Shown: one piece after another, positions 16,312 to 25,031 of the stretch | How the letters are laid out: each line of letters begins with the position of its first letter | Numbering within the stretch: the first letter of the stretch is position 1 | Source: Chlamydiota bacterium | GTDB taxonomy: Bacteria; Chlamydiota; Chlamydiia; Chlamydiales; Criblamydiaceae | Assembly (NCBI GenBank): GCA_013288845.1 | Contig: JABDBB010000009.1 | Span: forward strand, 1-34,612 | Reading direction: 5' to 3' | Length of the DNA: 34,612 bases | Translations under genes and position numbers: made by a program | The notes under the pieces: model-generated | Seen by the model: the letters and a program-made list of their open reading frames with translations, nothing else | Databases searched by the model: none | What the model was told of the DNA's origin: nothing

Positions 16312-17334
16312 CTATTTCGCCGTTTCCCCTGATTTTTCTCTTTGGACAAGCCAAAAATCCGTTCCCGGGTATTCTTTTTGCACCTCGGGAATCCAGGCTT
16401 CCGCCTCTTTTATATCCGCTAAAAGCATCACTGCTGTTGCCAAAGCATCCGCTACTGCACAGTTGTCCCCAAGAACCGTGGCACTGCATATATTACTTTT
16501 CCCCGCAATAATAGGAATTAAGCTATACGGATGAATAATATGGGAGTAAACCACCGTCTCTCCGGATGAGGGGAGTTGAATTTTCCATTGCTGCAAATAA
16601 TCGCCGCTTGTTGCCAATGCAGCGTTGTGTAAAGAAAGTGTATCGATTGCTTTTTCCCGACTCGGATTTTCAGGATTCCCTATATAAATTTTCCAAGGTC
16701 GACCCTCAGGATGCTTTCCTGAGGTGCGGATTTCACCGCCCCATTCTACGTATATGTTAGGGAATCCCGAAGCATTGAGTCTTTCTGTAAGTAAGTCCAC
16801 GCAAAAACCTTTGGCAATGCCGCCGAGATCTATTTGCAGTTCTCTGTGATCTTTTACAAGAAAACCGGGATGTAAGTGTATGTGTTTCCACCCTACAAAT
16901 TCTTTCAGCAGAGCTAACCGGTCAGGATCGGGCATTGTATTTTTTTCTAAAGCCTCTTTCCACATCTTATAGGCCGGAACGATGGTCGGATCGTACAATC
17001 CTTTTGTTGTTTTCACTAATTTATCGGTAAGAAAAAGGAGGTTTTCCAGTTCGGGCGAAATGTGTAAAGGCGTTTCTGCCGGACCGGCATTGATGAGGGA
17101 GAGTTCGGAGCGGGGATTCCAAATGTTATACACCTCATCTATCTCATGAAAAGTACTTTTAATGACCGCTATAACGGTTTTGTTGTCTTCCGGGGAAAAA
17201 GGGCCGCCGATCAGAATTTTATATCGGATGGTCATGGCTATATCGGAAAAAACGGTGATTTTCCCGGCATCCTGCGAATGTTCTGCACAAGAGGCAAAAA
17301 GAAAAATTAATAGCAGGAGAAAGTATTTTTGCAT
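16312..17334 (-). CDS. apbE: FAD:protein FMN transferase ApbE, lipoprotein
   Basis: This 340-residue protein begins with a lipoprotein signal peptide with lipobox LFASC (Cys16). ApbE family blocks follow: MTIRYKILIGG, the helix FHEIDEVYNIWNPRSELSLIN, ATKGLYDPTIVP, DLGGIAKGFCVDLL, YVEWGGEIRTSG, ALATSGDYLQ, SHIIHPYS and the metal-binding ADALATAVMLL. ApbE attaches FMN covalently to periplasmic threonines of partner proteins; in chlamydiae the natural partners are Na+-translocating NADH:quinone reductase subunits. The gene start lies inside the last 28 bases of folD. The same apbE-folD neighbourhood exists in C. trachomatis (CT077-CT078). Confidence 0.93.
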   Translation of the reverse strand: MQKYFLLLLIFLFASCAEHSQDAGKITVFSDIAMTIRYKILIGGPFSPEDNKTVIAVIKSTFHEIDEVYNIWNPRSELSLINAGPAETPLHISPELENLLFLTDKLVKTTKGLYDPTIVPAYKMWKEALEKNTMPDPDRLALLKEFVGWKHIHLHPGFLVKDHRELQIDLGGIAKGFCVDLLTERLNASGFPNIYVEWGGEIRTSGKHPEGRPWKIYIGNPENPSREKAIDTLSLHNAALATSGDYLQQWKIQLPSSGETVVYSHIIHPYSLIPIIAGKSNICSATVLGDNCAVADALATAVMLLADIKEAEAWIPEVQKEYPGTDFWLVQREKSGETAK

Positions 17335-18206
17335 AAATCGGGTCGACGACGTGTAAAGCTTTTAACAGTATTATTGAGAAGCATCGCGATGGTCATCGGT
17401 CCGACTCCGCCGGGAACCGGGGTGATAAGAGAACATTTTTCTTTTACCGCATCAAAATCGACATCGCCTACAATTTTGTAGCCCCGTACATCATCCGGAC
17501 AGGGAACTCTGTTAATTCCGACATCAATGACAACGGCCCCTTGTTTGACCATGGAGCCTTTTATGAAGCCCGGCATTCCTGTTGCTGAAATAAGAATATC
17601 CGCTTCACGGCAAATTTGTTCGAGATCGGGAGTATGTTTATGCACGACCGTGACGGTGGCATCTCCCCCTTCCCCTTTTTGCAGCAAAAGAGAGGCCATG
17701 GGTTTACCTACTATGACGCTTCTGCCTACGATGACAACATGCTTTCCTTTGACGCTAATGTTGTTTTTTGCGAGCATCACCCGGATTCCTAAGGGAGTGC
17801 AGGGGATGAATCCGGAATCATCATTCAGCATGAGCTTACCCAGATTGACAGGGTGGAATCCGTCAACATCTTTTTCCGGGGAAATAGCAAAATTTATTTT
17901 ATTGGTGTTGATATGGGAAGGAAGAGGGGCTTGTACAAGGATTCCGTCTATGAGGGGATTTCGATTAAGCTCATCGATTTTTTGTAATAAAATTTCTTCC
18001 GATACATGGGAGGGTAGATTGTCTTTAACAGATAAAATCCCGGTTTTAGCGCAAGTTTTGGTTTTGGTATTTACATAAATTTCCGAAGCCGGATCGTTGC
18101 CTACCAAAATAACTGCAAGACAAGGTCTTCTATCGGTAAGAGAAGAGGTGAATCGAGCTATTTCCCTTTGTATTTCTTTTGATAATGATTTTCCGTCGAT
18201 AATCAT
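17307..18206 (-). CDS. folD: Bifunctional methylenetetrahydrofolate dehydrogenase / methenyltetrahydrofolate cyclohydrolase
   Basis: This 299-residue enzyme has the FolD signatures: SEIYVNTKTKTCAKTGI with the catalytic Tyr44 and Lys48, GILVQAPLPSHI (usually VQLPLP), the NADP-binding VIVGRSVIVGKPMASLL and the C-terminal PGGVGPMTIAMLL. It interconverts methylene-, methenyl- and formyl-tetrahydrofolate for purine and formyl-Met synthesis. The start is supported by an AGGAG site six bases upstream. The tail after PGGVGPMT is somewhat long and basic (TRRRPDLCKNTF), and the last 28 bases overlap the apbE start. Confidence 0.96.
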   Translation of the reverse strand: MIIDGKSLSKEIQREIARFTSSLTDRRPCLAVILVGNDPASEIYVNTKTKTCAKTGILSVKDNLPSHVSEEILLQKIDELNRNPLIDGILVQAPLPSHINTNKINFAISPEKDVDGFHPVNLGKLMLNDDSGFIPCTPLGIRVMLAKNNISVKGKHVVIVGRSVIVGKPMASLLLQKGEGGDATVTVVHKHTPDLEQICREADILISATGMPGFIKGSMVKQGAVVIDVGINRVPCPDDVRGYKIVGDVDFDAVKEKCSLITPVPGGVGPMTIAMLLNNTVKSFTRRRPDLCKNTFSCY

Positions 18207-18276
18207 TCGCGACTCCTAACATAGATATCCCGGAGTCAGTGTAACGAAATTCTAACAATTCGACAACCGCAAATGC

Positions 18277-18723
18277 TCAAGAGCTCTTCTTATCGGCCAC
18301 ACCGCATAAAGTTTTTATGTCAGGTTGGTGTGACTGAATAAACAGGAACATTTCTCTTATTCCGCTTTCACTGGAAAAATTCATCTCTATCATGGTGTTT
18401 CTGAAGATAGTAAAAAGGATTTCAATCAATAATTTATTGGCCTCTTCAATATCGAAAGGGGAGAGCGGATTGGGTCTCATTCTTTTGGCAATGGTTTCCA
18501 TTTGGATGGGGACCACGGAAGATCTTCGATTTAAGTTCTTGTTAATCAGTGCCCAAGAGCTTTGACTTACCAGATGTAGATTTAAAGCTTTTTCTACGAT
18601 AGCCCGTTCAAAAAAATTGACCTGCATTTTCTTAAAGCAGGGGGGAACCTTGCTGACTACTCCGGCGCATTCCTGTTGTATTCCTATTGATAAAAGAAAA
18701 AAGAAGAGAAGATATTTATACAT
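18277..18723 (-). CDS. Small exported protein, function unknown
   Basis: This 148-residue protein starts with a clear signal peptide (MYKYLLFFFLLSIGIQQECAG, cleavage near 21). The mature part is helical and contains four cysteines in total with the signal region excluded or included depending on the cleavage site. A strong AAGGAGG ribosome site precedes the start. No family is recognised. It lies 70 bases before folD on the same strand and could share its transcript. In C. trachomatis the gene after folD is also an uncharacterised short gene, but homology cannot be judged here. Confidence 0.65.
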   Translation of the reverse strand: MYKYLLFFFLLSIGIQQECAGVVSKVPPCFKKMQVNFFERAIVEKALNLHLVSQSSWALINKNLNRRSSVVPIQMETIAKRMRPNPLSPFDIEEANKLLIEILFTIFRNTMIEMNFSSESGIREMFLFIQSHQPDIKTLCGVADKKSS

Positions 18724-18812
18724 AGCCGGTCGGACCTCCTTGTCCTATCTTCTTTTTGTATAGAAGAATTTTAGTTTGCCTGTACAGGGGAAAATAAAAA
18801 AATCGTTATTTA

Positions 18813-18840
18813 ATTATCAGACTATTATTTGAACTTGCAA
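18813..18840 (-). promoter_or_regulatory. Possible promoter for the small exported protein gene and folD
   Basis: On the minus strand TTGCAA (18835-18840) and GATAAT (18813-18818) are 16 bases apart. TTGCAA is self-complementary, so the same hexamer could also serve the divergent + strand gene at 18891, although its -10 is poor. Confidence 0.35.
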
Positions 18841-18890
18841 AACGAATTTTTTTATGCAATAAAAGACTAAAGAATAGAGGAGAGACCGGT

Positions 18891-19424
18891 ATGTTGTCTT
18901 GGATTTCCCACATGCTCGATCGCATTTTTGCTGTGATCGTGGCCCTGATTTTAATGCAATTTCCCCTGTTTATCGATCAGTATATGATCAAACTTTCGGG
19001 AAATGTGGATGAATTAAATTATCAGATGCAAAAAATCGAGCAGGTCGCACAAAAAACGAAGAAAACTCCGGATGCCTATATTCAAAAATTTCTTCAAAAT
19101 GATGATCCTGACTTCTCCGAACAGGGGAAATTTCTCCTCGCTATGCAGGAAAGAACCGAGAATCTTTCCCAAGCACTGCAATCCCTTAGAGAATCAGGTC
19201 CTTTTACCAGACCCTTTATTTTTATGGTCAAAAGCGATCATAGGATTGTACGATCCACTTATCATACCTATCAACCCGGTATCTCTTTTTCTATAGAAAG
19301 TATTTTTTACGGATTTATCGGAATTCTTTTGGGATATTATATTTACAGATTGATCAGTTATTTTTTTGAAAGGGTCATAAACGGATTGCACAGAGCGAAG
19401 AAAAACGAAATTACGAAACTTTAG
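18891..19424 (+). CDS. DUF2937 family membrane protein
   Basis: This 177-residue protein has one hydrophobic helix near the N-terminus (about 8-27, LDRIFAVIVALILMQFPLFI) and one near the C-terminus (about 135-157), with a charged helical periplasmic or cytoplasmic loop between. The opening pattern 'LDR...Q.P.F.DQY...L.G..DE' matches DUF2937 proteins of Gram-negative bacteria, whose function is unknown. The ribosome site GAGGAGAG precedes the ATG. The gene is divergent from the exported-protein/folD/apbE group and converges on rlmD. Confidence 0.75.
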   Translation: MLSWISHMLDRIFAVIVALILMQFPLFIDQYMIKLSGNVDELNYQMQKIEQVAQKTKKTPDAYIQKFLQNDDPDFSEQGKFLLAMQERTENLSQALQSLRESGPFTRPFIFMVKSDHRIVRSTYHTYQPGISFSIESIFYGFIGILLGYYIYRLISYFFERVINGLHRAKKNEITKL

Positions 19425-19429
19425 AGCGG

Positions 19430-19472
19430 TGGCATACGCATTAAGATCATAACGCTTGATAACTCGCGCGTT
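19430..19472. repeat. Short degenerate copy of the dispersed repeat
   Basis: The segment gcatacgcattaag (19433-19446) matches 27-40 of the window with one mismatch. Nearby aacgc (19451-19455) and gcgtt (19468-19472) form a weak stem at the convergent ends of two genes. This is a low-confidence family member. Confidence 0.3.
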
Positions 19473-20821
19473 CAATTTCTTCTTAGTACAAGCTTCACAA
19501 CGGTTTCTACATGCATCGTTTGAGGGAACATATCAAAAGGACGTATCGCTTCAATTGTATACTTTGGTGTCAATAGAGCTAAATCTCTGGCCAATGTCGC
19601 GGGATCACAAGAGACGTACACAATTCTTTTCGGTTCCGTCTTCAATAATGTCTCCAATACAATTTTTTCACACCCTTTTCTCGGCGGATTCAAAATCACT
19701 ACGTCGCAGGAGGAGTGCGCTTTTATCAGCTCTTCTGTTGTTCCGCATACAAAAGTACAGTTTGTGATACCGTTATTTTTTGCATTTTCTTTCGCATCGG
19801 CAATGGCTTCCGGAACACATTCGATTCCCACGACTTTTTTTGCTTTTGCTGCTGCGATCAACGAAAAAGTTCCTACTCCGCAATAGGCATCCAATACGGA
19901 AGTTTCGGCATCGATATCGGCACATTCCGTGACTGCTTTGTATAGATTTTCAGCCTGGAGTGTATTCACCTGAAAAAAAGAGGCGGGGGAGATATGAAAA
20001 TGCAGTCCGCAGATTGTTTCGCTAAGGCGCCCTTCTCCGAATAGGGTCATCCATTTGTGACCCGTAACAAAATTTGTTTGCTCCCGATGAATATTTAAGA
20101 CAATTCCTTCGATATTGGGACTTATTTTTATAAGTTCTGCTGCTAAAGATTTGAATTTTTCGGTCTTTTCTCCGGCAGAGACAAAAATCACAAGGGTTTT
20201 GCCGGAATTCACGGCTGTTTTCATGATGAGGTGTCTCAGTTCTCCTTTTCCTGATATTCTGTCGTAAGGGAGAATGTCGCTTTTTTGTAAAAGGGTACAA
20301 ATATTTTTATATACTTTTTCCCCCTCTTCACAATGAATATGGCACTCATCTACGGGCACGACGGTATGACTCATTTTTTCGAATAAACCGATCGTAAGTG
20401 CCCCTTCTGTAGAGGTGACGGGCAGTTGCATTTTATTGCGATAATGCAGTTTTTGAGGGGACGGAACGCAATCTTCGACAGTGATGTCCGTTAGTTTTCC
20501 GATACGGGTCAGAGCGTCGTACACTTTTTGTTTCTTGACTTTCAGTTGCCCTTCATAAGAGAGATGCATGATTTGGCATCCGCCGCAACGATCGAACAGG
20601 GGACACACCGGTATTACCCTATCCTCGGATTTTTTGAGTATTTCGAGCAGCTCCCCTTTTCCGTAATTTTTTTTTAAGACGGTCAGCTTCGCTTTTACCG
20701 TTTCTCCCGGGAGAGCTCCTTCAATGAATACGGTAAATCCTTCTATAGTACCGACACCTTCTCCCGAGGCTCCCAAAGATGTGATTGCTATTTCGCAGAT
20801 ATCGTTTTTTTTGTATTCCAT
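19472..20821 (-). CDS. rlmD: 23S rRNA (uracil-C5-)-methyltransferase RlmD/RumA
   Basis: This 449-residue enzyme has an N-terminal TRAM domain (about 5-62), an iron-sulphur cluster motif CPLFDRCGGC (Cys73, Cys79, Cys82) with a more distal fourth Cys, and a Rossmann-type methyltransferase domain (about 260-449). Key blocks are SFFQVNTLQAENLY, the SAM site VLDAYCGVGTFSL, the NPPRKGC block (VILNPPRKGC) and the catalytic cysteine in VYVSCDPATLARDL. Proteins of this type make m5U in 23S rRNA (U1939 in E. coli RlmD). Chlamydiae usually carry one or two members, so a U747 or tRNA target cannot be excluded. Confidence 0.9.
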   Translation of the reverse strand: MEYKKNDICEIAITSLGASGEGVGTIEGFTVFIEGALPGETVKAKLTVLKKNYGKGELLEILKKSEDRVIPVCPLFDRCGGCQIMHLSYEGQLKVKKQKVYDALTRIGKLTDITVEDCVPSPQKLHYRNKMQLPVTSTEGALTIGLFEKMSHTVVPVDECHIHCEEGEKVYKNICTLLQKSDILPYDRISGKGELRHLIMKTAVNSGKTLVIFVSAGEKTEKFKSLAAELIKISPNIEGIVLNIHREQTNFVTGHKWMTLFGEGRLSETICGLHFHISPASFFQVNTLQAENLYKAVTECADIDAETSVLDAYCGVGTFSLIAAAKAKKVVGIECVPEAIADAKENAKNNGITNCTFVCGTTEELIKAHSSCDVVILNPPRKGCEKIVLETLLKTEPKRIVYVSCDPATLARDLALLTPKYTIEAIRPFDMFPQTMHVETVVKLVLRRN

Positions 20822-20958
20822 GATTTACCTCATCGGTAAATTATCCCAAAAGTCAGAGATATTCACCATGAATTTTATCTTAAAAAAATAATTGGCATTC
20901 AGTACACTTACGAAAAACAAAATACACAAGAGATCTCTAAACAAAAATAGGAATGCAA

Positions 20959-21867
20959 ATGAATAAAAAAATTCTTTTTCTTTTGTCAGTTTGTACCGTT
21001 TTTTTTCTTCACCCTTTTTTACAGTCGGGAGAAAAAAATAAACAAAAATCGTACAAATACGAACTTGCTGTCTGCGCGGTTTTTCAAAATGAAGCGGCTT
21101 ATATGAAAGAATGGATTGAATTCCACAAACTCGTCGGAGTGGAACATTTTTTTCTATATAATGACCAAAGCGCCGATGACTATCTATCGGTTCTCGAACC
21201 TTATATCCGGGCAGGAGAGGTAGAACTTATTCAATGTCCTCCTAAACCGGACGACACCTTGCCTTCGTATGAGGTGCTGCAGGCCGGAGCCTTTATGGAT
21301 TGTCTTCACAAACAGAGAAACTCCGTCAAATGGATGGCTTTTATCGATTTAGATGAGTTTTTATTTGCGACTCAAGTTGACGATTTGCGAGTGTTTTTAA
21401 AGGATTACATCGACCATCCGGCGATTGCCGTGAATTGGCAAATGTTCGGCACATCCGATGTCCCTTTTATCCCTGCCGATAAACTGATGATCGAAATGCT
21501 TGTCAATCAAAGTAAAGTAAATTTTCACAGAAATCGATGGGTGAAATGTATTGTACAGCCGGCTTTAACAACTGAGGTGTTCAATCCTCACCTCTTTTTT
21601 TATGTAAAAAAGAAAAAAGCGGTGAATTCCGATTTTGAAAAAGTGAAAGGATATCGCTCCAAAAGAATTGTGGTCGATAAAATACGGATCAATCATTACT
21701 ACACAAGAGATGTAGAGCATTTTCTTACTGTAAAGGTTCCGAGACGACTGAAATTATCCGACATGTACGAGGCGTGGTTACAGGAGGTGGGAGAAATGAA
21801 TGAGGTATATAACGGTGAAATTTTACGATTTGTTCCGGCTTTAAAAGAAAAAACAGGTTTAGAGTAA
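20959..21867 (+). CDS. Exported glycosyltransferase-like protein, GT92/DUF23-type
   Basis: The start at 20959 is chosen because GGA at 20950-20952 has better spacing to it than to the ATG at 20953. The 302-residue product begins with a signal peptide or anchor (about 1-24). Then it shows the family pattern: YELAVCAVFQNEAAYMKEWI followed by EFHKLVGVEHFFLYND, a QAGAFMDCL helix, the metal-binding DLDE in MAFIDLDEFLFA, and a conserved INHYYTRDVEHFL near the end. GT92 and related GT2-like enzymes transfer hexoses to glycans. An exported form is unusual, as sugar nucleotides are not available in the periplasm, so it may act in the host after secretion or with the domain left in the cytoplasm. The sugar and acceptor are unknown. 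Confidence 0.8.
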   Translation: MNKKILFLLSVCTVFFLHPFLQSGEKNKQKSYKYELAVCAVFQNEAAYMKEWIEFHKLVGVEHFFLYNDQSADDYLSVLEPYIRAGEVELIQCPPKPDDTLPSYEVLQAGAFMDCLHKQRNSVKWMAFIDLDEFLFATQVDDLRVFLKDYIDHPAIAVNWQMFGTSDVPFIPADKLMIEMLVNQSKVNFHRNRWVKCIVQPALTTEVFNPHLFFYVKKKKAVNSDFEKVKGYRSKRIVVDKIRINHYYTRDVEHFLTVKVPRRLKLSDMYEAWLQEVGEMNEVYNGEILRFVPALKEKTGLE

Positions 21868-21877
21868 TTTGCAGAAC

Positions 21878-21914
21878 AAAAGGCCCTTCTTCTTTGGGAA
21901 GAAGGGCCTTTTAT
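21878..21914. terminator. Bidirectional intrinsic terminator
   Basis: The sequence aaaaggcccttcttc, a short loop and gaagaagggcctttt form a near-perfect GC-rich stem with A and T runs on the outer sides. It lies between the convergent glycosyltransferase gene (ends 21867) and the gene ending at 21917, so it can terminate both. Confidence 0.9.
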
Positions 21915-21916
21915 CT

Positions 21917-23500
21917 TTATTTTTTACTGTCTTTGGTTTGTAAAGATACTTCCAAAGAGTTTGCAAAAGTGATGCCGTCTTTGACTTCTGAATCAAATAC
22001 TATGGTTCTCCCCAGATAAGCCCCTCCCTTATTATAGGTTGATTCATAGGTAAAGTAACCGTTACCCCCTTTGAGCGCGTCAAAAATTCTTCCTACTTCT
22101 CTTTTTGCATTTTGGGCATTTGTAAGAAGTATGTCATACAATCTTTTTAAATTATCTTGCTCATTGGTAAGGTTGTCATGTATTTCTTCAAAATCTCTTT
22201 GTTTAGTTTCCAATTCTTCAATAGTAATATTCAAAACCAAAGCGGTTCTTTTTAAATGTTCACTCGGAATTTTTAATGTAAAAATCCCTTTTTCTACTGT
22301 TTTCTCCAGAGCGGTGATCATTTCGGCAACAAAAGGTTCCAGTCTGTTCCATTGTTGTGCTAAATATTGCAGAGTAGGTTTTTGAATCTCATACTTTGCC
22401 TGCAGATCAGTAATACGAGCCGGATTACCGTTTTTTGTATAGGGAATACGCCAATTTCTCATTCCGTTATAAAATGCCAATATTTTATCGGAAAGTTGCG
22501 TGAAATTTGCTTTAATCACATTTTGCTTTACATCCGGTAAAGTTATATCGAATAAAGATAAGGAGGCTGTACTCAATATTCTATTAATGTCCGCAATTTC
22601 CGCTTTAAAGGAATCTGCTTTTTGAATCATTGCTATTTGAATTTGATGAGTCAATTCTTCAAGAGTACTTGAATTTTTATAATAGCGAACAATTAATCTT
22701 TCAATGAGTTCTTTGATAGCTTGTTGTCTTGCATTGTGTGTTTGAATGTTGAGCATCATGAAATTGGCTGTCGGCTGGGGAGAGGTTTTACCTAAATCTG
22801 CTAATACATTATATGAAAGTTTACCAATCTTATTGTAAAGAAAATCATTCTGTAGAGCTTCTAAGGCCTTAAGGAAAATTTCTTTATTTTTTTCCATCAA
22901 CCGGGCTTCCTCAAAAATTTTCAACATACAATCTCTAAAAGACTCTGTGTTAACGCTGGATTGTGCGAGGCTGTTTAATGCTTCAATTGTTCCTCTTAGG
23001 GTGTCTATTCGCATTCCTTGACTTTCCACAATTTGCTGCACTTCAAGAGTAGATTGCTCTAAATTATTTTCCGAGCAATCCTTTGCACTTCCCACCTCTT
23101 GCAGAATAGCATGGAATGTGTTCAACATGTGTTCTGCAGTATGAGCGGGAGATCCCCCCCCTTGATTGATAATCAGGAGTGTACCCTCCGCTTCTGCCCG
23201 GATTCTTTTGAGCGTAGATTGTAAATCCAAATTAGCTTCTAATAATTCTAAGTTGGCTTGTATTAATTTTTCTATATTGCCGGGTTGTGATGTAATCTCT
23301 GTTACTGTTTGGCATAGTAAAATGTCTTCAGAAGAGGGAGTTTGTTGTAAAATTTCATTCCCTAATTTTTGTATATCCGGATTCGGAGGTGTCGGATCTG
23401 AGGTCACCGGATGGTTTTCTAATAGTCCGTCTGTGATTGGCGCCGGGTCCATTCTTTTAACAATAGGGGGTGGAATGAGTGAGCAGTGGGGTGAAGTCAT
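21917..23500 (-). CDS. Large helical protein of unknown function, possible secreted effector
   Basis: This 527-residue protein has no signal peptide or membrane helix. The first 50 residues are rich in proline, serine and threonine (IPPPIVKRMDPAPITDG, then DPTPPNPDIQ), typical of flexible secretion leaders. Residues about 50-480 are almost wholly helical with coiled-coil character (for example LIQANLELLEANLDLQSTLKR and ELETKQRDFEEIHDNLTNEQ). The last 50 residues change to a beta-rich, glycine-containing segment (GGNGYFTYESTYNKGGAYLG). A good AGGAG ribosome site precedes the start. No family is recognised. Type III secretion is a guess based on the leader and on the organism. The gene forms a single-gene unit between a terminator and exbD. 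Confidence 0.8.
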   Translation of the reverse strand: MTSPHCSLIPPPIVKRMDPAPITDGLLENHPVTSDPTPPNPDIQKLGNEILQQTPSSEDILLCQTVTEITSQPGNIEKLIQANLELLEANLDLQSTLKRIRAEAEGTLLIINQGGGSPAHTAEHMLNTFHAILQEVGSAKDCSENNLEQSTLEVQQIVESQGMRIDTLRGTIEALNSLAQSSVNTESFRDCMLKIFEEARLMEKNKEIFLKALEALQNDFLYNKIGKLSYNVLADLGKTSPQPTANFMMLNIQTHNARQQAIKELIERLIVRYYKNSSTLEELTHQIQIAMIQKADSFKAEIADINRILSTASLSLFDITLPDVKQNVIKANFTQLSDKILAFYNGMRNWRIPYTKNGNPARITDLQAKYEIQKPTLQYLAQQWNRLEPFVAEMITALEKTVEKGIFTLKIPSEHLKRTALVLNITIEELETKQRDFEEIHDNLTNEQDNLKRLYDILLTNAQNAKREVGRIFDALKGGNGYFTYESTYNKGGAYLGRTIVFDSEVKDGITFANSLEVSLQTKDSKK

Positions 23501-23531
23501 AATTTTCTCCTAAATATTCAAGCTTTTGGTG

Positions 23532-23559
23532 TTTTTACAAATTTGTTTGTAGACGTCAA
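23532..23559 (-). promoter_or_regulatory. Possible promoter for the 527-residue protein gene
   Basis: On the minus strand TTGACG (23554-23559) and TAAAAA (23532-23537) are 16 bases apart, about 32 bases before the start codon. The -10 match is only fair. Confidence 0.35.
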
Positions 23560-23613
23560 ATCTTTTTTATATAAAAAAACTATTTATTACAAAGGTTTTT
23601 TTTACGAGATTGA

Positions 23614-24087
23614 TTATTTCGGATCCGGCAATTCTTCCGGTACATACACAGGATGAACGGTGAAGCCTGCATCCCGGATAGCAAAAATCGCTTTTAAAAT
23701 GGGTTCCCATTTAGCATTTTTATCTATCTTCAGAAGGACTTTCGTTTTCAGTCTGTCTTCCGGTAAAATACCTTTTTCATATTGTAGAGAGAGCTCTTGC
23801 GCAATCGCTTCCGAAGAGGCCATTACGTAATCGCGGATTTCTGTAATCCACTTATACTCACCGTCTTCATTGATGCTGATGTTGATAATTTTTTCGTTAT
23901 CCATAGCTGTTAAGGAGGGATCCGAACTGTGTTTTCCCTCTACCAAATCAATATCCGTATCTTTAGTCGCTATTCGCGATACGGCAAGACAGGCAAAGAA
24001 CATCAACATCAGAAAGAGAAAGTCGATCATCGGTGCAAGATTGATACCGTTATTCCCTTTAATTTCGCTGTCGGAGATAAAGTTCAT
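23614..24087 (-). CDS. exbD: ExbD/TolR-family biopolymer transport protein
   Basis: This 157-residue protein has the family layout: a short cytoplasmic N-terminus, one membrane helix (about 17-40, LAPMIDFLFLMLMFFACLAV) with the conserved proton-path aspartate (Asp22), and a periplasmic domain ending with a KIDKNAKWEPILKAIFAIRDAGF block. With the ExbB/TolQ protein it forms the proton-driven motor that energises outer-membrane processes through TonB- or TolA-like partners. Its gene follows exbB by nine bases. In C. trachomatis the equivalent pair (CT596-CT597) belongs to a tol-pal gene group; tolB and pal are not in this window. Confidence 0.88.
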   Translation of the reverse strand: MNFISDSEIKGNNGINLAPMIDFLFLMLMFFACLAVSRIATKDTDIDLVEGKHSSDPSLTAMDNEKIINISINEDGEYKWITEIRDYVMASSEAIAQELSLQYEKGILPEDRLKTKVLLKIDKNAKWEPILKAIFAIRDAGFTVHPVYVPEELPDPK

Positions 24088-24096
24088 AATTTTTCT

Positions 24097-24846
24097 CTAT
24101 CGGGTTGTGTGGTTATTTTGTGAATGATCCGGTTCTATCAGACTTACCAGTTCCAACGATTCGCTTTCGATAGAATTTAGCAGATTCACTACACGGTATT
24201 TTAAAGATGTGTAATAGATCATGGAGAGGATCGCTACGATTAATCCCAGGACGGTAGTGCCGATGGCTATTCCTAATCCGTCGAATATAGAGGAAATGTT
24301 TTCTGTAGTGTTGGATGTATCATAAAAGGCGAAGAAAAGCCCTAAAACCGTACCGAGTAATCCTAACATCGGAGCAATGACCGCAATGTCATTTAAGAGT
24401 GCTATGCGCTGCCATACAATGTTTCCGGCTCTTCGTCCTTCTGATCGGACAACGTTCATCACAATTTGCGTTCCGTGATTTCTTGCTGCGAGTCCGCCTA
24501 CCATGATGGATGAGGCAAAATTTTTCTCGCTTTTACAGTATTCAAGAGCCTCATCAAACTCTTTTTTCGCAAGGTAGCGACGTAGCAGAGCTGTAAACTC
24601 TTCCGGCATCATTTCGCTTAGCTTTAATGTGAAAAGGCTATAAATCCATATACCTGTTGCAGCGGAAGAGAGGAGAAGGAGTATGCTGTAGATAATGGGA
24701 CACGAAGCAAACACTTTACCTATATCAAAGGTGGCAGGTGCTTCAGGCGCTGTAATCATTGAAGTCTGTAAATCACAGTAAAGAGGTGTTGTGAAGTAAT
24801 TCACTAATAATAATAGGGTTGTTCCTAATATAAGTTTGTTTTTCAT
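24097..24846 (-). CDS. exbB: ExbB/TolQ-family proton channel protein
   Basis: This 249-residue protein has a signal-peptide-like N-terminus (about 1-24) and three membrane helices (about 50-72, 153-175, 195-213). The conserved core is visible: IALLNDIAVIAPMLGLLGTV followed by LGLFFAF, and GLGIAIGTTVLGLIVAI in the last helix. The cytoplasmic loop between helices 1 and 2 has the expected length. It pairs with the downstream ExbD/TolR protein. The choice between ExbB and TolQ cannot be made from sequence alone; the extended N-terminus before helix 1 is a feature of many ExbB proteins. Confidence 0.88.
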   Translation of the reverse strand: MKNKLILGTTLLLLVNYFTTPLYCDLQTSMITAPEAPATFDIGKVFASCPIIYSILLLLSSAATGIWIYSLFTLKLSEMMPEEFTALLRRYLAKKEFDEALEYCKSEKNFASSIMVGGLAARNHGTQIVMNVVRSEGRRAGNIVWQRIALLNDIAVIAPMLGLLGTVLGLFFAFYDTSNTTENISSIFDGLGIAIGTTVLGLIVAILSMIYYTSLKYRVVNLLNSIESESLELVSLIEPDHSQNNHTTR

Positions 24847-24987
24847 GGGTGACCGTCCAAAGTTGTCGCTGCTTTATCGGTAACCCTATCATTATCTCTT
24901 TGTAAAGTTCAATATTTAATTGTATTTTTTTGCAAAAAAAGAAATAAAATTTTAAAAAAGATGGTTCGGTCGGGAAATATGTTTGTG

Positions 24988-25023
24988 AATCGGATCTAAA
25001 AAGAAAAATTTTAGATCCGATTT
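24988..25023. terminator. Strong hairpin downstream of the TMEM14-like gene
   Basis: atcggatctaaaa and ttttagatccgat form a 13-bp stem with a short A-rich loop, followed on the + strand by five T. It lies between two leftward genes, and on the minus strand no U-run follows. It may still stop or protect the 3' end of the upstream operon (ends 25032); the terminator direction is therefore uncertain. Confidence 0.55.
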
Positions 25024-25031
25024 TTAGGAAT

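Noticed and set aside
17527..18078. 183-residue open frame on the + strand
   Set aside because: It lies fully opposite the well-supported folD gene and its translation has no recognisable domain.
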